Notes under the pieces: model-generated
The model's database searches: none
What the model saw: the letters and a program-made list of their open reading frames with translations, nothing else
Told to the model about the DNA's origin: nothing
Shown here: positions 18,422-29,531 of the stretch, piece by piece
Position numbering within the stretch: the first letter of the stretch is position 1
Layout of the letters: every line of letters begins with the position of its first letter
Position numbers and translations under genes: made by a program
DNA from: Candida dubliniensis CD36
Taxonomy: Eukaryota; Ascomycota; Pichiomycetes; Serinales; Debaryomycetaceae
Direction of reading: 5' to 3'
NCBI RefSeq assembly: GCF_000026945.1
Contig: NC_012867.1
Location: forward strand, 992,001-1,056,000
DNA length: 64,000 nt

Positions 18422-21400
18422 TTACATATTACCAACAACAAGTTTTTGAATTTCTTCCTTTTCTTTAGCTCGTTCAAGAATTTTTTGTTCAATGGTATTT
18501 CTTGTAACCAATCTAAATACTTTAACTTGTTTAGTTTGACCAATTCTATGAGCTCGATCCATAGCTTGACTATCAATAGTTGGATTCCAATCACTATCAT
18601 AAAATATCACCGTATCAGCACTAGTTAAATTAAGTCCTAATCCTCCAGCTCTTGTTGAAAGCATAAATATAAAAATCTCCGGGTTTGTTTGCCATGCTTG
18701 AACCATTTCTCTTCTTGATTCAATTGTTGTTGAACCATCTAATCGAATATATTTATAACTCTTATAAGCTAAATATTCTTCAAAAATTTGCATCATTCTT
18801 GTCATTTGGAAATAAATTAATATTCTATGACCTCCTTGTTTCAAATCAACTAATAATTCATCTAATTTGGCTAATTTCCCTGATTCAGCAATAAATCGAT
18901 CCATTGATGGCATACGAATATTTGAATAATCAAATATTGGCGTGGGTAACATGTTGGATTTAGGATACTGTTCTAATGGTACTTGATCTTTCATTAGTTT
19001 TAATTCTGTGGATAATGATAATGGAATTAATGATGACCTTATAATAGGATCAAATAAGGTATTGTTCATTCTGTTGGTAAAATTCATTGATGAACAATTC
19101 ACCGTGATTGGTGGAGCAGCTGCAATAGGTGTCACTGCCGGTTCCAATTTATTCAAATACATATCTTGACCAACTTTTTCCTGAACAGAAACAAGATCAG
19201 GAAATACCAGTGAGTTAGAAATAAAACTGTCACTAGTACGTTCAGTGATTAATAATTTCTTATTTTCAGGAATATAATCACTTCCATAAAGATAATTTAT
19301 TCTTTCTAGTTTCATGGTTTCAGTTGACTTATTCTGCATATCAATAGCTCTAACAAAAATATCTTTTTGAGCACAACGTTTCAATTCATTAGGAGAAACA
19401 TTAATACCTTTTAACCAACCCAAATCATTGGTATTTTCAGGGTTATAAATACTGAATTTGGAATAGATGGCATCACGTGTCAGTTTCCCATAATTTGGTG
19501 TTAAAAGTTCATCATAAATTAAACGTGGTAAATCATATTCAACAATATTTTCCGTGGAATAATTTACGTCTAATTCATTAGTTTCTCTTAAAAATGACCC
19601 CGTTTCAGCAAATTTCCCAAATGAAAATGGTGAATTCACATCAGCACGTTCAAATAAATCCGGATGATTACAAACTTTTCTGAATTGCATCACTAAATTA
19701 GCCAATGAACTATCGGAACTAGTGGAATTAGATTCAAGTTCAAGTAAATCGGTATCCAGCATAGAAATTTGTGATCTCAATTGTTGATAAAGTTTCTTTT
19801 GTCTTGTTGTTAAATCACAATAAACATCAATTTCCACTTTATCTCCTAATTCACTTTGCACATTCTTTTTAATTCTTCTTAACATAAATGGTTTCAAAAT
19901 CATATGTAATCGTCTTAATTGTTGTTCATCTAAACTGGTATTAGATTGGGCATGACTTTCAATATCTTTAGCAAACCAATCACTAAATTCATCATGTGAA
20001 TCAAAAATGGACGGCATAATAAAATGCAAAAGGGCCCATAATTCTTGCATGGAATTTTGAATTGGTGTACCCGTCAATAATAATCTATTACGACAAGTTA
20101 AATTTAAAAGTGATTTCCATCTTGATGAAGATGATGATTTAATAGCTTGAGCTTCATCTAAAATCATATATTGCCATTTCATTTTTTGGAAATAAGCAAT
20201 ATCTGCAACAATCAATTGATAAGATGTGACTAAAACATGGAATGGTGAATCCTTATCGTATCGAAGACTTTTCCTATCCCAAAATTTACGTAAAATTTTC
20301 CTGTCTTTAGCATTCCCCCAATATGGTAAAACTTTGAACTCAGGAACAAATTTAGTAATTTCTTGTTGCCAATTGTGTAATGTTGACGCTGGAGTCACCA
20401 CCAAAAATGGACCCCACATATTATAAGTTTCAGCCAAATATGCCAATACCGATATACTTTGAACAGTTTTACCTAAACCCATCTCATCAGCCAAAATACC
20501 ATTGATACCTTGTTCATACAAGTTTGCTAACCAATTCAAACCTTTCAATTGATATTCTTTCAATGTACATTTCAACATATTAGGTTGAGGAATAGTAATA
20601 TCCCCTAATAATGTTGGATTCTGGAAATTCATTTCTTCTCCATTTGTATCTGGATTTTTAAATGATTCCTCACTATTATCAAATTGTTTTGCCTTATTTT
20701 GCACTTCAATAAGAGCATTTTGAGCATTTTGGGCCGCCATTCTATGTAATGCTTCTTCATCGTCATTATCAAAATCGACAGCATTGATATCATGAGTAGC
20801 AGATCCATCAACATCAGCATATTTATCCAAATGATCTTTGTTTTGTGATTTCAAATTACCATCAGTATTAGTACCTTCAAGTTCATCGGTTTTAATTTTT
20901 TTACCAATGAAATGAGAATATAATTCGGTTTGAGTAATTAAGAAATTCAATTTTCTTGATTGTCTCTTGGCTTCTCTTTCTTCTTCCTCTTTTTTGGCCT
21001 TATCCAATAATTCCTTTTCGTGCTTCTTTTTTAAATCACGTTCGAGTCTTTCATTTCGTTTCCAGAAATTAAACATTTCTCTCATTGCTCTTCTTGCCTT
21101 AGTAACAAGATCCTTTTGATTCTTGGTATTTTTCAATTGCCATCTTTTAGCTTCTCTAGCAGCCAACATAGCTGTTTTCCGAAGATTAATAAGTCTACCT
21201 TGAGTAGCTTGTTGCATCAGCCTACTACCTTTAGGTCCATCTTTTCTTGACAAATCCTTCCAAATAGCAATATATGTATTATCATATTGTCTCATAAAGG
21301 CTTTGAATTCTTTAGCCGTCATACCTGCAGCAGCAGCTTCTGATAATGCTGTGGATTTAGATTTTTCCTCTTCTTCCTCTTGTTCTTGCTTTTGCTCTCC

Positions 21401-22522
21401 CTGTTTATCCTCAATCTTGGCACGTTTATGATCTCCACCGGTTGATTCATGGGATTTCTTTACTTGCAGGGTAGATGATGAATGCTTTTCAGGAGTGTCT
21501 ATTTCATCTTCAAACGCCTTTCTTTTCACTTTAGGGCGACTACTTCTTCTTGGCTGTACTTCAGACAGTCCGTGACCCAGTTCAGTCTTTGGCTTTATCA
21601 AAACTGGAGTTGCAGGTTTTGAAGTTTGACGGTGGTGACGACGATCAGGTGTATCAGAACCATTGGTAGCAGTGACAGCACTAACACTAGCACTATGATC
21701 TTTTGTACCATTGGTTGTTGTAGCTTTATTTGAATCATCGGTAGTAGCAGCAGCAGCAGCAGCAGCTGGTTTTCTTCTTCTTGATTTGTGTTCAACTTTA
21801 TGAATTTTCCTTGTTGACCCCCATTTAAATTCTTTACCTCTAGTACTATTATGATGTAATGGTTTAGAATAATCAATAGCAATTAATTCTTTATTTTTAT
21901 TAGTTTCACTAATTTTGTTATTTCTTGAAGATATATCTTCAGCAACAACTCTATCAATATAATTTGATGCAAATTGACCCGTATTAATAAGGTAATTATT
22001 CAATTTGACTTCATCAAATTTCAATAGTTTCAAATGATGGCCTATTTGTTGGTATTGATCTAATTGATTGATAACATTTATGTTGGATTCAAATAATGAT
22101 TTGTATTTTTGATCTATTGTAGGTGTATATGAGTTATCAAATTGGTAACTTTCTGGTAGTATACTAGCAATAATAGAGTTAGAGTCTTTTTGCAACGAGG
22201 ATACAGTGGTAGAATTTGAATTTTCATCAACAGAATGTTTCAAAGGTGACAGATTAACTGGTTGATGATTAGCTGTTGATGTTGTGGCATGGTCCAAAGT
22301 TGCTCCAACTGGCAATATACTAGGGGGGCGTTGGTTCAGTGAATGAAGTTCTGATATGTGGTTCTCTTGAACGTTATTCACTGATGGTGATGATGTTTGA
22401 CCATTTCCATTGATTGATGATTGTTCCATCTGTAGTTGCTGTTGATGTTGCTGTTGATCTGTCGTCGTCAACTCTTTCAACGATGCATTGTTATCTGTTG
22501 ATAACATAGAAGAGATGTTCAT
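18422..22522 (-). CDS. INO80: INO80 chromatin-remodelling ATPase
   Basis: Catalytic subunit of the INO80 complex, a SNF2-family ATPase that slides nucleosomes and exchanges H2A.Z in transcription and DNA repair. It has 1366 residues. A low-complexity N-terminus (1-420) precedes the diagnostic DBINO domain (about 425-545, starting near LMQQATQGRLINLRK). The first ATPase lobe follows with ADEMGLGKT (about 675) and DEAQ (about 790). A long insertion between the lobes (about 960-1210) is typical of Ino80 and docks Rvb1/Rvb2. The second lobe carries DRAHRIGQTKQV (about 1327). The start is ATG 22522. Confidence 0.93.
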   Translation of the reverse strand: MNISSMLSTDNNASLKELTTTDQQQHQQQLQMEQSSINGNGQTSSPSVNNVQENHISELHSLNQRPPSILPVGATLDHATTSTANHQPVNLSPLKHSVDENSNSTTVSSLQKDSNSIIASILPESYQFDNSYTPTIDQKYKSLFESNINVINQLDQYQQIGHHLKLLKFDEVKLNNYLINTGQFASNYIDRVVAEDISSRNNKISETNKNKELIAIDYSKPLHHNSTRGKEFKWGSTRKIHKVEHKSRRRKPAAAAAAATTDDSNKATTTNGTKDHSASVSAVTATNGSDTPDRRHHRQTSKPATPVLIKPKTELGHGLSEVQPRRSSRPKVKRKAFEDEIDTPEKHSSSTLQVKKSHESTGGDHKRAKIEDKQGEQKQEQEEEEEKSKSTALSEAAAAGMTAKEFKAFMRQYDNTYIAIWKDLSRKDGPKGSRLMQQATQGRLINLRKTAMLAAREAKRWQLKNTKNQKDLVTKARRAMREMFNFWKRNERLERDLKKKHEKELLDKAKKEEEEREAKRQSRKLNFLITQTELYSHFIGKKIKTDELEGTNTDGNLKSQNKDHLDKYADVDGSATHDINAVDFDNDDEEALHRMAAQNAQNALIEVQNKAKQFDNSEESFKNPDTNGEEMNFQNPTLLGDITIPQPNMLKCTLKEYQLKGLNWLANLYEQGINGILADEMGLGKTVQSISVLAYLAETYNMWGPFLVVTPASTLHNWQQEITKFVPEFKVLPYWGNAKDRKILRKFWDRKSLRYDKDSPFHVLVTSYQLIVADIAYFQKMKWQYMILDEAQAIKSSSSSRWKSLLNLTCRNRLLLTGTPIQNSMQELWALLHFIMPSIFDSHDEFSDWFAKDIESHAQSNTSLDEQQLRRLHMILKPFMLRRIKKNVQSELGDKVEIDVYCDLTTRQKKLYQQLRSQISMLDTDLLELESNSTSSDSSLANLVMQFRKVCNHPDLFERADVNSPFSFGKFAETGSFLRETNELDVNYSTENIVEYDLPRLIYDELLTPNYGKLTRDAIYSKFSIYNPENTNDLGWLKGINVSPNELKRCAQKDIFVRAIDMQNKSTETMKLERINYLYGSDYIPENKKLLITERTSDSFISNSLVFPDLVSVQEKVGQDMYLNKLEPAVTPIAAAPPITVNCSSMNFTNRMNNTLFDPIIRSSLIPLSLSTELKLMKDQVPLEQYPKSNMLPTPIFDYSNIRMPSMDRFIAESGKLAKLDELLVDLKQGGHRILIYFQMTRMMQIFEEYLAYKSYKYIRLDGSTTIESRREMVQAWQTNPEIFIFMLSTRAGGLGLNLTSADTVIFYDSDWNPTIDSQAMDRAHRIGQTKQVKVFRLVTRNTIEQKILERAKEKEEIQKLVVGNM

Positions 22523-23774
22523 TATTGGAATACTTCCTTAATAGTTGATAATGTTATGATTAATAGTAGAAGTCAAATAAAGATAGATTGATTATAGTTC
22601 CTTTCAAGTTAGAAGGAATAAACTGAGGACTTGGTATGATAATTTTTTTTACAAGCTTCAGAAAATTTTTACTTTTGGGTTTCCATTCCCTCTTTCTCTC
22701 TACTCGTTGTTTGTAACATTGGGAGAGAGAGAGAGAGAGAGACAACGAGTAGGTGAGTGAGTGAGTGAGTGAGAAAGACCACAAGGCAATGTTTGAAACA
22801 AAAAACAAAAGCCCAAACAAATCAATTTCTTTTTTTTTTTTTTTTTTCTCTTTTTTCAATAAAGAGAGAGAGAGAGATAGAAAGCTTCTTGGTCGCCTCT
22901 CACTAAAATAGACCACCCACCCACCACCACACAATACAATATAATATATATTGAACTAAATTACACGCATACTTAATATTCTGAGAAAGAAATCAACAAT
23001 TTCAATTCCAAACAAAATTTCCTCACTTTATAAAAATAATACACGTTAAATATTCATTCTTATTATATGCAGAACACAGACAACACTTTTTACTGTAAAT
23101 TTGTCCTTTTTTTTTTTACAACCAACCAACTAACCAACCAACTACCACCACCAGCACCACAACTTGATTTCTCCTAACCTCTAAACCTTACTATTGTTAA
23201 CCCAACCTTGTTGATTGGTATGTTGTCCAATTGACAATCACTTTCATGTGAGAGAGAGAGAGACACACACACACACACCCGGATGCCTGTATTGTTACAA
23301 AAAAAATAGCGACGATCATACCATAACTTGCTCTAGAATATGATATTCAAAAGTTAATTGAGGAGATCATAATTCCAAGATTAACAGTTGGCTAGACTTG
23401 TAACTTGTAACTTGTATTGCATAACATCAAAATCTACGCGTAGAGTAATTCCAGAAATCTTACACAACACCAAACCTATTTGCTATCATTTTCCTTAAAT
23501 AACCAATAACATCCGCTTATCATTCTAACCAATGACAAGTAGATGGTAAATCTTCATGATTATTTAGCCTTTATTAGTTGGGGGGGGGAATAAACCACAA
23601 GAATTTCATGGGGAATAATTTTTTTTTTTTTTCTGTTTTCCGTTTTTAATTCCGAACTGACATTTTTTTTTTTTTTTTCTTTCACTTCTTTCAACAATTA
23701 ATATATTCTGGTTGTCAAATTCAACTACCTATCACTACTACTCCTCTTTAAACAACTTACACTTTTTCAACACA
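22523..23774. other. Divergent intergenic region, INO80 / TMEM14 gene
   Basis: 1.25 kb with no convincing gene. It is full of simple repeats: GA runs (about 22723-22741 and 22862-22876), GAGT repeats (22750-22771), a T-run (22829-22847), an AACC-type run near 23121-23145, an AC run (23262-23278), and T-tracts next to the TMEM14 start. Confidence 0.45.
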
Positions 23775-24107
23775 ATGGGTTTAGATCATCCAGCATTTAC
23801 ATTATCAGGATTATGTGCCATTGGTGGTATCATGGGTTATGTCCGTAAAGGGTCTTTCCCTTCATTAGTTGCCGGAATCACTTTTTCAGCCCTTTATGGT
23901 GGTGCTGGTTATTTATTAAAACAAAATGCTGATTATGGATTGGAATTAGCTTTAGGTACAAGTTCAATATTATTAATTGCTGGATTAGCAAGATCTATCC
24001 CAACAAGTTTTTCTAAACCAATCCCACTTGTTTTATTGGTCTTGGGTGGTGCTTCAACTGCTTATTATGCTAAAAAATATAATGAATTTTATCCATTATT
24101 TAGTTAG
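23775..24107 (+). CDS. TMEM14-family small membrane protein
   Basis: 110 residues, nearly all hydrophobic, with four predicted membrane segments: LSGLCAIGGIMGYVRKGSFPSL near the start, GITFSALYGGAGYLL, LALGTSSILLIAGLAR and LVLLVLGGASTAYYAKKY at the end. The GGxxGYxRKGSxPSLxAG pattern is that of TMEM14 (yeast Tmh11/Tmh18 type), mitochondrial or outer-membrane proteins linked in animals to heme or lipid transport. I use ATG 23775; the frame is open further upstream only through a TTG. Confidence 0.85.
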   Translation: MGLDHPAFTLSGLCAIGGIMGYVRKGSFPSLVAGITFSALYGGAGYLLKQNADYGLELALGTSSILLIAGLARSIPTSFSKPIPLVLLVLGGASTAYYAKKYNEFYPLFS

Positions 24108-24291
24108 AATGAACTCAAAGGGGGGGAGGGGGAGGGGGGTATTTCTATAAGTAACAATATTCTTAATATACACTTTTATATTTATTTTAAAACATTTACA
24201 CAAAATACTAATAACAACATTCTATAGATATAAAAAAAAAAAAAAAACAACAACAGCGTAATTTGAATATATATTTATAGATAATTCCCTC

Positions 24292-27200
24292 CTAATTATC
24301 ACCAACCCATTCTCTAGCAGATTTGAATAATTCAATCCATGGACCGTATTGACCCCATTGTTTACCTTGTTCAATTGGATACCAAGAATTTGATTCTTTT
24401 CTACAAACTCTTTCTGGATGTGGCATCATGGCTAATACTCTACCATTAGAATTAGTAATACCAGCAATACCATTTGGTGAACCATTTGGATTGAAAGGAT
24501 AATTTTCTGTGATTTTACCATAATTATCAACATAATGAATCACATCCAATTGGAAATCTTGTTGTTGTTGTGAAGTTTTAAATTGAGCTCTACCTTCACC
24601 ATGAGCAACTGCAATTGGTAATTTAGATCCTTTCATATTTTGTAAGAAAATAGAATTATTCTTTGATTGAGAATCAATTTCAACCATAACAAATCTAGCT
24701 TCATATTGTTCTGATAAATTTTTTTCAAAAGTTGGCCAATTTTCTGTACCCGGGATTAATTCAGCTATTCTACTTAAAAATTGACATCCATTACAAGCAC
24801 CAAAGGCAAATGTATCAGTTCTATCTTGGAAAAATTTTTTAAATTCGGCACGAGCTTTATCATGGAATAAAACTGATTTAGCCCAACCAGCACCAGCTCC
24901 TAATACATCACCATAAGAAAATCCTCCACAAGCAGCAATCCCAACAAATTCATCCAAGGTGGTTCTACCTTCTAAAATATCTGACATTGTCACATCATAA
25001 ACATCAAATCCAGCTTGTTGGAAACACCAAGCCATTTCTTGTTGAGAATTGACCCCTTGTTCTCTTAAAATAGCAACTTTAGGTTGTTTAGAGTACTTTT
25101 TGAAATCATTTGGTGAGTAAGTCAATTGATATGAAATACCTGGATCATTATCATCTTTAATGGCATCATATTCTTGTGTTGAAGTAATTGGATTATCTCT
25201 TAATTTTTGAATATGATAAGATGTATTAGACCATAATTGTTGTAAATGACTACGAGTAGATGAATATATTGGAGTACCATTAAAAGAAATATCAATAATT
25301 TGTTTGGAATCAAATTTAGGTTTACCAATAATTTGAATGAAATTTTCATTAATTCCATTATCTAAGAAAATTTGTTGGAATTTAGTATAATCTTTAGATT
25401 TAATTTGGAATACTGCTCCTAATTCTTCATTAAATAATTCAGTGAAAACATCTTGTTTACCATTGACATTTAAATCTAATCCACATCTTCCTGCGAAAGC
25501 CATTTCCAATACAGTAGTAATCAACCCACCTTCTGATCTATCATGATATGCTAAAACATCAAATTGTTTATGTAAAACAACAAGAGTTTCTAAAAATGAT
25601 TTCAAAATCTTATGTGAATGAACTGTTGGAGCAGAATTACCAACTTGTTGATAAACTTGAGCTAATGCAGATCCACCTAAAGATTTCTTGATTTCATCAG
25701 AACCAGCCAAATCAATTAAAACCAACATAGTTTCTTCATTGGCAACATTTTGTAATTGAGGAGTCCAAGTATTAGAAGTATTATCAACTGGAGCAAAGGA
25801 AGTAATAGTTAAAGCTAATGGAGCAATAACTTCTTTATCATCCCATTTCATTTTCATTGACATGGAATCTTTACCCACAGGGATCGAAATACCCAAATCT
25901 GGACATAAATCCATACCAATGGCTTGAACAGCTTCATATAATTTAGCTCCTTCACCATCATGAGATGCTGCTGACATCCAATTAGCTGATAATTTAACAT
26001 GATCCAATGAAGGAATATCAGCAGCAAAAATATTCAATAAAGATTCGGCAACACACATTTTAGCTGATGCACTAGCAGAAATTAAAGCTAAAGTTGGTTT
26101 TTCCCCCATAGCCATAGCTTCACCAGTAGTTAAAATAGTATCACCAAGAGAAGTAGCAGTGACCCCAACATCAGCAACAGGTACTTGCCAAGGACCAACC
26201 ATTTGATCACGATCAACTAATCCCGTAATAAATCTATCACCAATAGTAATAAGGAAATTTTTCGATCCCACAGCAGGTAATTGTAATACTCTATCAATAG
26301 ATTCACCAATATCTAATGTAATAGTACTATCACTGGAAGTTTCAAATGGAGTTAATTTTAAATCTTGAGTAAATGCTGTACGAGACATTTTTGGTGGTTT
26401 ACCAAATAATACTGACATTTCTAAATCAATTGGAGTTGAATTCAATAAAGAATCAGTTAAAATTAATCGTTGTTCTTCAGTGGCAACCCCAACAACAGCG
26501 AAAGGAGCTCTTTCACGTTGACAAATTTCAGCAAATAAATCCAAATTTTCTGGTGCCACTCCTAAAACATATCTTTCTTGAGATTCATTACACCAAATTT
26601 CCATTGGTGACATACCTGGTTCTAAAGATAATATTGATCTTAATTCAAATTTAGCTCCTAAATCATTATCATGAACTAATTCTGGTAAGGCATTAGATAA
26701 TCCTCCAGCACCAACATCATGAATAGATTGAATTGGATTTCCCAATTTACCCAATGATACACAAGTATTAATAACTTCTTGAGCTCTTCTTTGAATTTCT
26801 GGATTACCTCTTTGAACAGAAGCAAAATCTAAATCAGCTGAACCTTCACCAGAAGAAATTGATGAAGCAGCACCACCACCTAATCCAATCAACATTGATT
26901 GACCACCAAGAACAATCAATTTTGCTCCTGGGGTGATTTTAGTATCTTTAAGAGCTAAATCAGGTCTAATTGCTCCCATACCACCAGCCAACATAATTGG
27001 TTTATGAAACCCTCTAATTTCTTTTTTGCCATGACAATTTTCTACTTCAGTGGTTAAAGTTCGGAAATAACCATTAATGGCTGGTCTACCAAATTCATTA
27101 TTAAAAGCAGCTGATCCAATTGGTGCTTCTAACATAATATCTAATGAAGAAGCAATATGATTTGGTTTACCAACATTTCTTTCCCAAGGTTGAAGTAAAG

Positions 27201-28359
27201 TAGGAATATTTAAATCAGCAACAGAAAATCCTGATAAACCTGCTTTTGATTTAGAACCTCTACCAACAGCACCTTCATCTCTAATTTCACCACCAGATCC
27301 AGTTGCAGCACCAGCAAATGGTGATACTGCTGTAGGATGATTATGAGTTTCTACTTTAACTAAAGTTTGAACTTTTTCTTTAATAGATTTCCATTGTTTA
27401 GTTTTAAAATCAGGAGTCCAAATATAACCTTCATGACCTTCAAAAACAGCAGCATTATCAGAATAAGCCGAAATAGTATATTGAGGAGTTTTTTCATGAG
27501 TATTTTTAATCATTTTAAATAATGATAATTTTTGGGGAATTCCATCAATAGTCCAATCAGCATTAAAAATTTTATGACGACAATGTTCTGAATTAACTTG
27601 AGCAAACATGAATAATTCAACATCAGTTGGATTACGACCAATGATTTCTTTAAAAGCATTAATTAAATAATCAATTTCACCTTGATCTAAAGCTAAACCT
27701 AATTGTTTATTAGCTTTAATTAAATTTTCCAGATCAGAAATAATATCAATAGTGATTAAAGGTTTTGGTGAATGATGAGCAAATAAATCATTATATTGTG
27801 GGACATTATTACCAAAATAAATAATTTGAGTCATTCTATCGAAAACTGAAGTTAAAAGATTTTCAATAGGATAAGAATCATTGATATTTTTATCTAATTT
27901 AAATCCATTTTTAGTTTTAATTAATAATGATAATCCACGTTCAATTCTTTCAATTTGATTTTTCAATCCACAAATTTGAGCAATATCAGTAGCTTTTGAA
28001 GACCAAGGAGAAATTGTACCTGATCGAGGTAATATTTGTATCAAATAAGTATCATTAGGTAATTCAATAGATTTACCATCAATAGTTGTGGAATTTTTAA
28101 TTAAAATTTCATTCAATGATGAATTTGGACCTTGTTGTTCAAGAGGATTATCATAAGTTAATAATATTTTTAAAAGTTCCAATTGTTTATCAGTTAAATC
28201 ATTTTGTTGTTGTTGTAATGAAATATAATGAGTAAATGAACCAATTACTTTATCAATTATATCTGATTGACCAATTTTTTTTTCAATATCTTGAATCAAA
28301 TTATTGATTCTAAAATCAGATAAAGCTTTTGGCCCTGATAAAATAAGAAATTTACTCAT
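24292..28359 (-). CDS. ADE6: Phosphoribosylformylglycinamidine synthase
   Basis: Fourth step of de novo purine synthesis: converts FGAR, glutamine and ATP to FGAM. The 1355-residue single chain has the usual N-terminal PurS-like region, two AIRS/PurL-type halves (ETHNHPTAVSPFAGAATGSGGEIRDEG at about 335-360; KDSMSMKM further on), and a C-terminal class I glutaminase. The glutaminase has the nucleophile in FGACNGCQ (Cys near 1185) and the PHPER His/Glu near 1313. Start ATG 28359 gives MSKFLILSGP; two codons upstream is only a TTG. Confidence 0.95.
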   Translation of the reverse strand: MSKFLILSGPKALSDFRINNLIQDIEKKIGQSDIIDKVIGSFTHYISLQQQQNDLTDKQLELLKILLTYDNPLEQQGPNSSLNEILIKNSTTIDGKSIELPNDTYLIQILPRSGTISPWSSKATDIAQICGLKNQIERIERGLSLLIKTKNGFKLDKNINDSYPIENLLTSVFDRMTQIIYFGNNVPQYNDLFAHHSPKPLITIDIISDLENLIKANKQLGLALDQGEIDYLINAFKEIIGRNPTDVELFMFAQVNSEHCRHKIFNADWTIDGIPQKLSLFKMIKNTHEKTPQYTISAYSDNAAVFEGHEGYIWTPDFKTKQWKSIKEKVQTLVKVETHNHPTAVSPFAGAATGSGGEIRDEGAVGRGSKSKAGLSGFSVADLNIPTLLQPWERNVGKPNHIASSLDIMLEAPIGSAAFNNEFGRPAINGYFRTLTTEVENCHGKKEIRGFHKPIMLAGGMGAIRPDLALKDTKITPGAKLIVLGGQSMLIGLGGGAASSISSGEGSADLDFASVQRGNPEIQRRAQEVINTCVSLGKLGNPIQSIHDVGAGGLSNALPELVHDNDLGAKFELRSILSLEPGMSPMEIWCNESQERYVLGVAPENLDLFAEICQRERAPFAVVGVATEEQRLILTDSLLNSTPIDLEMSVLFGKPPKMSRTAFTQDLKLTPFETSSDSTITLDIGESIDRVLQLPAVGSKNFLITIGDRFITGLVDRDQMVGPWQVPVADVGVTATSLGDTILTTGEAMAMGEKPTLALISASASAKMCVAESLLNIFAADIPSLDHVKLSANWMSAASHDGEGAKLYEAVQAIGMDLCPDLGISIPVGKDSMSMKMKWDDKEVIAPLALTITSFAPVDNTSNTWTPQLQNVANEETMLVLIDLAGSDEIKKSLGGSALAQVYQQVGNSAPTVHSHKILKSFLETLVVLHKQFDVLAYHDRSEGGLITTVLEMAFAGRCGLDLNVNGKQDVFTELFNEELGAVFQIKSKDYTKFQQIFLDNGINENFIQIIGKPKFDSKQIIDISFNGTPIYSSTRSHLQQLWSNTSYHIQKLRDNPITSTQEYDAIKDDNDPGISYQLTYSPNDFKKYSKQPKVAILREQGVNSQQEMAWCFQQAGFDVYDVTMSDILEGRTTLDEFVGIAACGGFSYGDVLGAGAGWAKSVLFHDKARAEFKKFFQDRTDTFAFGACNGCQFLSRIAELIPGTENWPTFEKNLSEQYEARFVMVEIDSQSKNNSIFLQNMKGSKLPIAVAHGEGRAQFKTSQQQQDFQLDVIHYVDNYGKITENYPFNPNGSPNGIAGITNSNGRVLAMMPHPERVCRKESNSWYPIEQGKQWGQYGPWIELFKSAREWVGDN

Positions 28360-28848
28360 TGACAAGAAGGGTAAAAGAGAAGGAGATTGTTGTTGTTTGT
28401 TGTTTGTTGTTGTTATTATTGTTGTTAGAGAAGATCTACAAAGAAAGAAAGAAGATAATTTAGGTGAAAAGATTTTTTTTTTAAGTTTTAGTTTTTAGTA
28501 GAAGGGAAAAAGTGTTACATTATATATGTATGAAACTCCTTTGTACATACAATAATTACAATAAATAGTTAATGGACTAATTTTTTGACTTCTTTTTATT
28601 CCAATCTCATCTCGCTCTCTTTGTTGCACAACAACAACAACAACAACAACAATTAAAATTTTTTACTAGTCACGTGCCTCAAACCATCTCATCATCATCA
28701 TCAAATCTACTTACACAAGCAAAAAAAAAAAAAACAAAATACACACATCCATATCAACATATAAGACTTTTAATCTTTAGCCGTGATATTAAAATCAACC
28801 AACCAACCAACCAACCAACCAACCAACCCTTTTCCTCCTTCTTCAATC
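28360..28848. promoter_or_regulatory. Divergent ADE6 / UPF0390 promoter with a CACGTG site
   Basis: 489 bp. An E-box CACGTG (28671-28676) lies about 175 bp before the UPF0390 ATG; such sites bind Cbf1-type bHLH factors. Also seen are a CAA repeat (28628-28651) and a CCAA tandem repeat (about 28797-28828) in the probable 5' leader. I found no TGACTC Gcn4/Bas1 site. Confidence 0.45.
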
Positions 28849-29102
28849 ATGGTTCAAGGTAATTTGAAATTAAAATCTAAACAATCAAATAGAATAACTA
28901 AAAAGCAACAAAATCCTAAAAAAGCTGCTCCTAAAATCATTAAACCCAAGAAAACCATTGCTAAAGAATCATTAAAACTTACGAAAATTCATCTGGGTCA
29001 ATTAATGAAAAGTACTGAAAAATTAATTGCTAGTAGAGTTGGTCATTTAGAATTAATTAAAGGTTCAAGAAGACAAGTTGAAAAAGAAAATAAACAAGCT
29101 AG

Positions 29103-29135
<33 letters not shown>

Positions 29136-29139
29136 GTAA
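28849..29139 (+). CDS. Small basic UPF0390/DUF2462 protein
   Basis: 96 residues, very Lys-rich. It starts MVQGNLKLKSKQSN, the hallmark of the UPF0390 (DUF2462) family found from yeast to human, which is nucleolar or nucleic-acid-associated as far as known; its role is not settled. A conserved helical part follows (KIHLGQLMKSTEKLIASRVGH), and a poly-Asn tail coded by AAT repeats ends in KKK. The frame is open to 28783 without an ATG worth choosing. The next ORF begins 36 bp after its stop. Confidence 0.75.
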
Positions 29140-29175
29140 ATAAATAAATAAATAATTAAACAAGCAAACAAGTAA

Positions 29176-29448
29176 ATGAAATCAGTGATTGAATTAATTT
29201 TATCAAATTTCCCTTTTGAAAATGGGAAAATAATCCTACAACAAGAGAAGAAAGAGTTGGAACAGCAACAACAACAGCAACAACAACAGAAACTTATTCA
29301 AATTCAAAGACAATATAAAGCTGATAAAAGTATTATTCGAATACCATTAGATGGTGAAGAAGAAACCAATAGTCATCCCAAATTACGAGGTCTAAAAGAA
29401 GCAGAAGAAGCAGAAGAAGAAAAACCAATTAAACGCAGAAGGAACTAA
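29176..29448 (+). CDS. Unidentified 90-residue protein with a Gln run
   Basis: Not recognised. From ATG 29176 it reads a hydrophobic start (MKSVIELILSNFPFENGKII), a Gln run of about nine (residues 32-40), DKSIIRIPLDGEEE in the middle, an acidic EAEEAEEE stretch, and a basic KPIKRRRN end that could act as a nuclear signal. It starts only 36 bp after the UPF0390 stop, leaving little room for a promoter. It may be a separate short gene, part of a shared transcript, or chance; the ordered codon use and amphipathic start favour a real protein. Confidence 0.45.
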   Translation: MKSVIELILSNFPFENGKIILQQEKKELEQQQQQQQQQKLIQIQRQYKADKSIIRIPLDGEEETNSHPKLRGLKEAEEAEEEKPIKRRRN

Positions 29449-29531
29449 AATTAATAATAATAATAATAACAATAAATATACATATATATATATATATCTA
29501 TATATCTATATATCTATATATCTTTTTTTTT

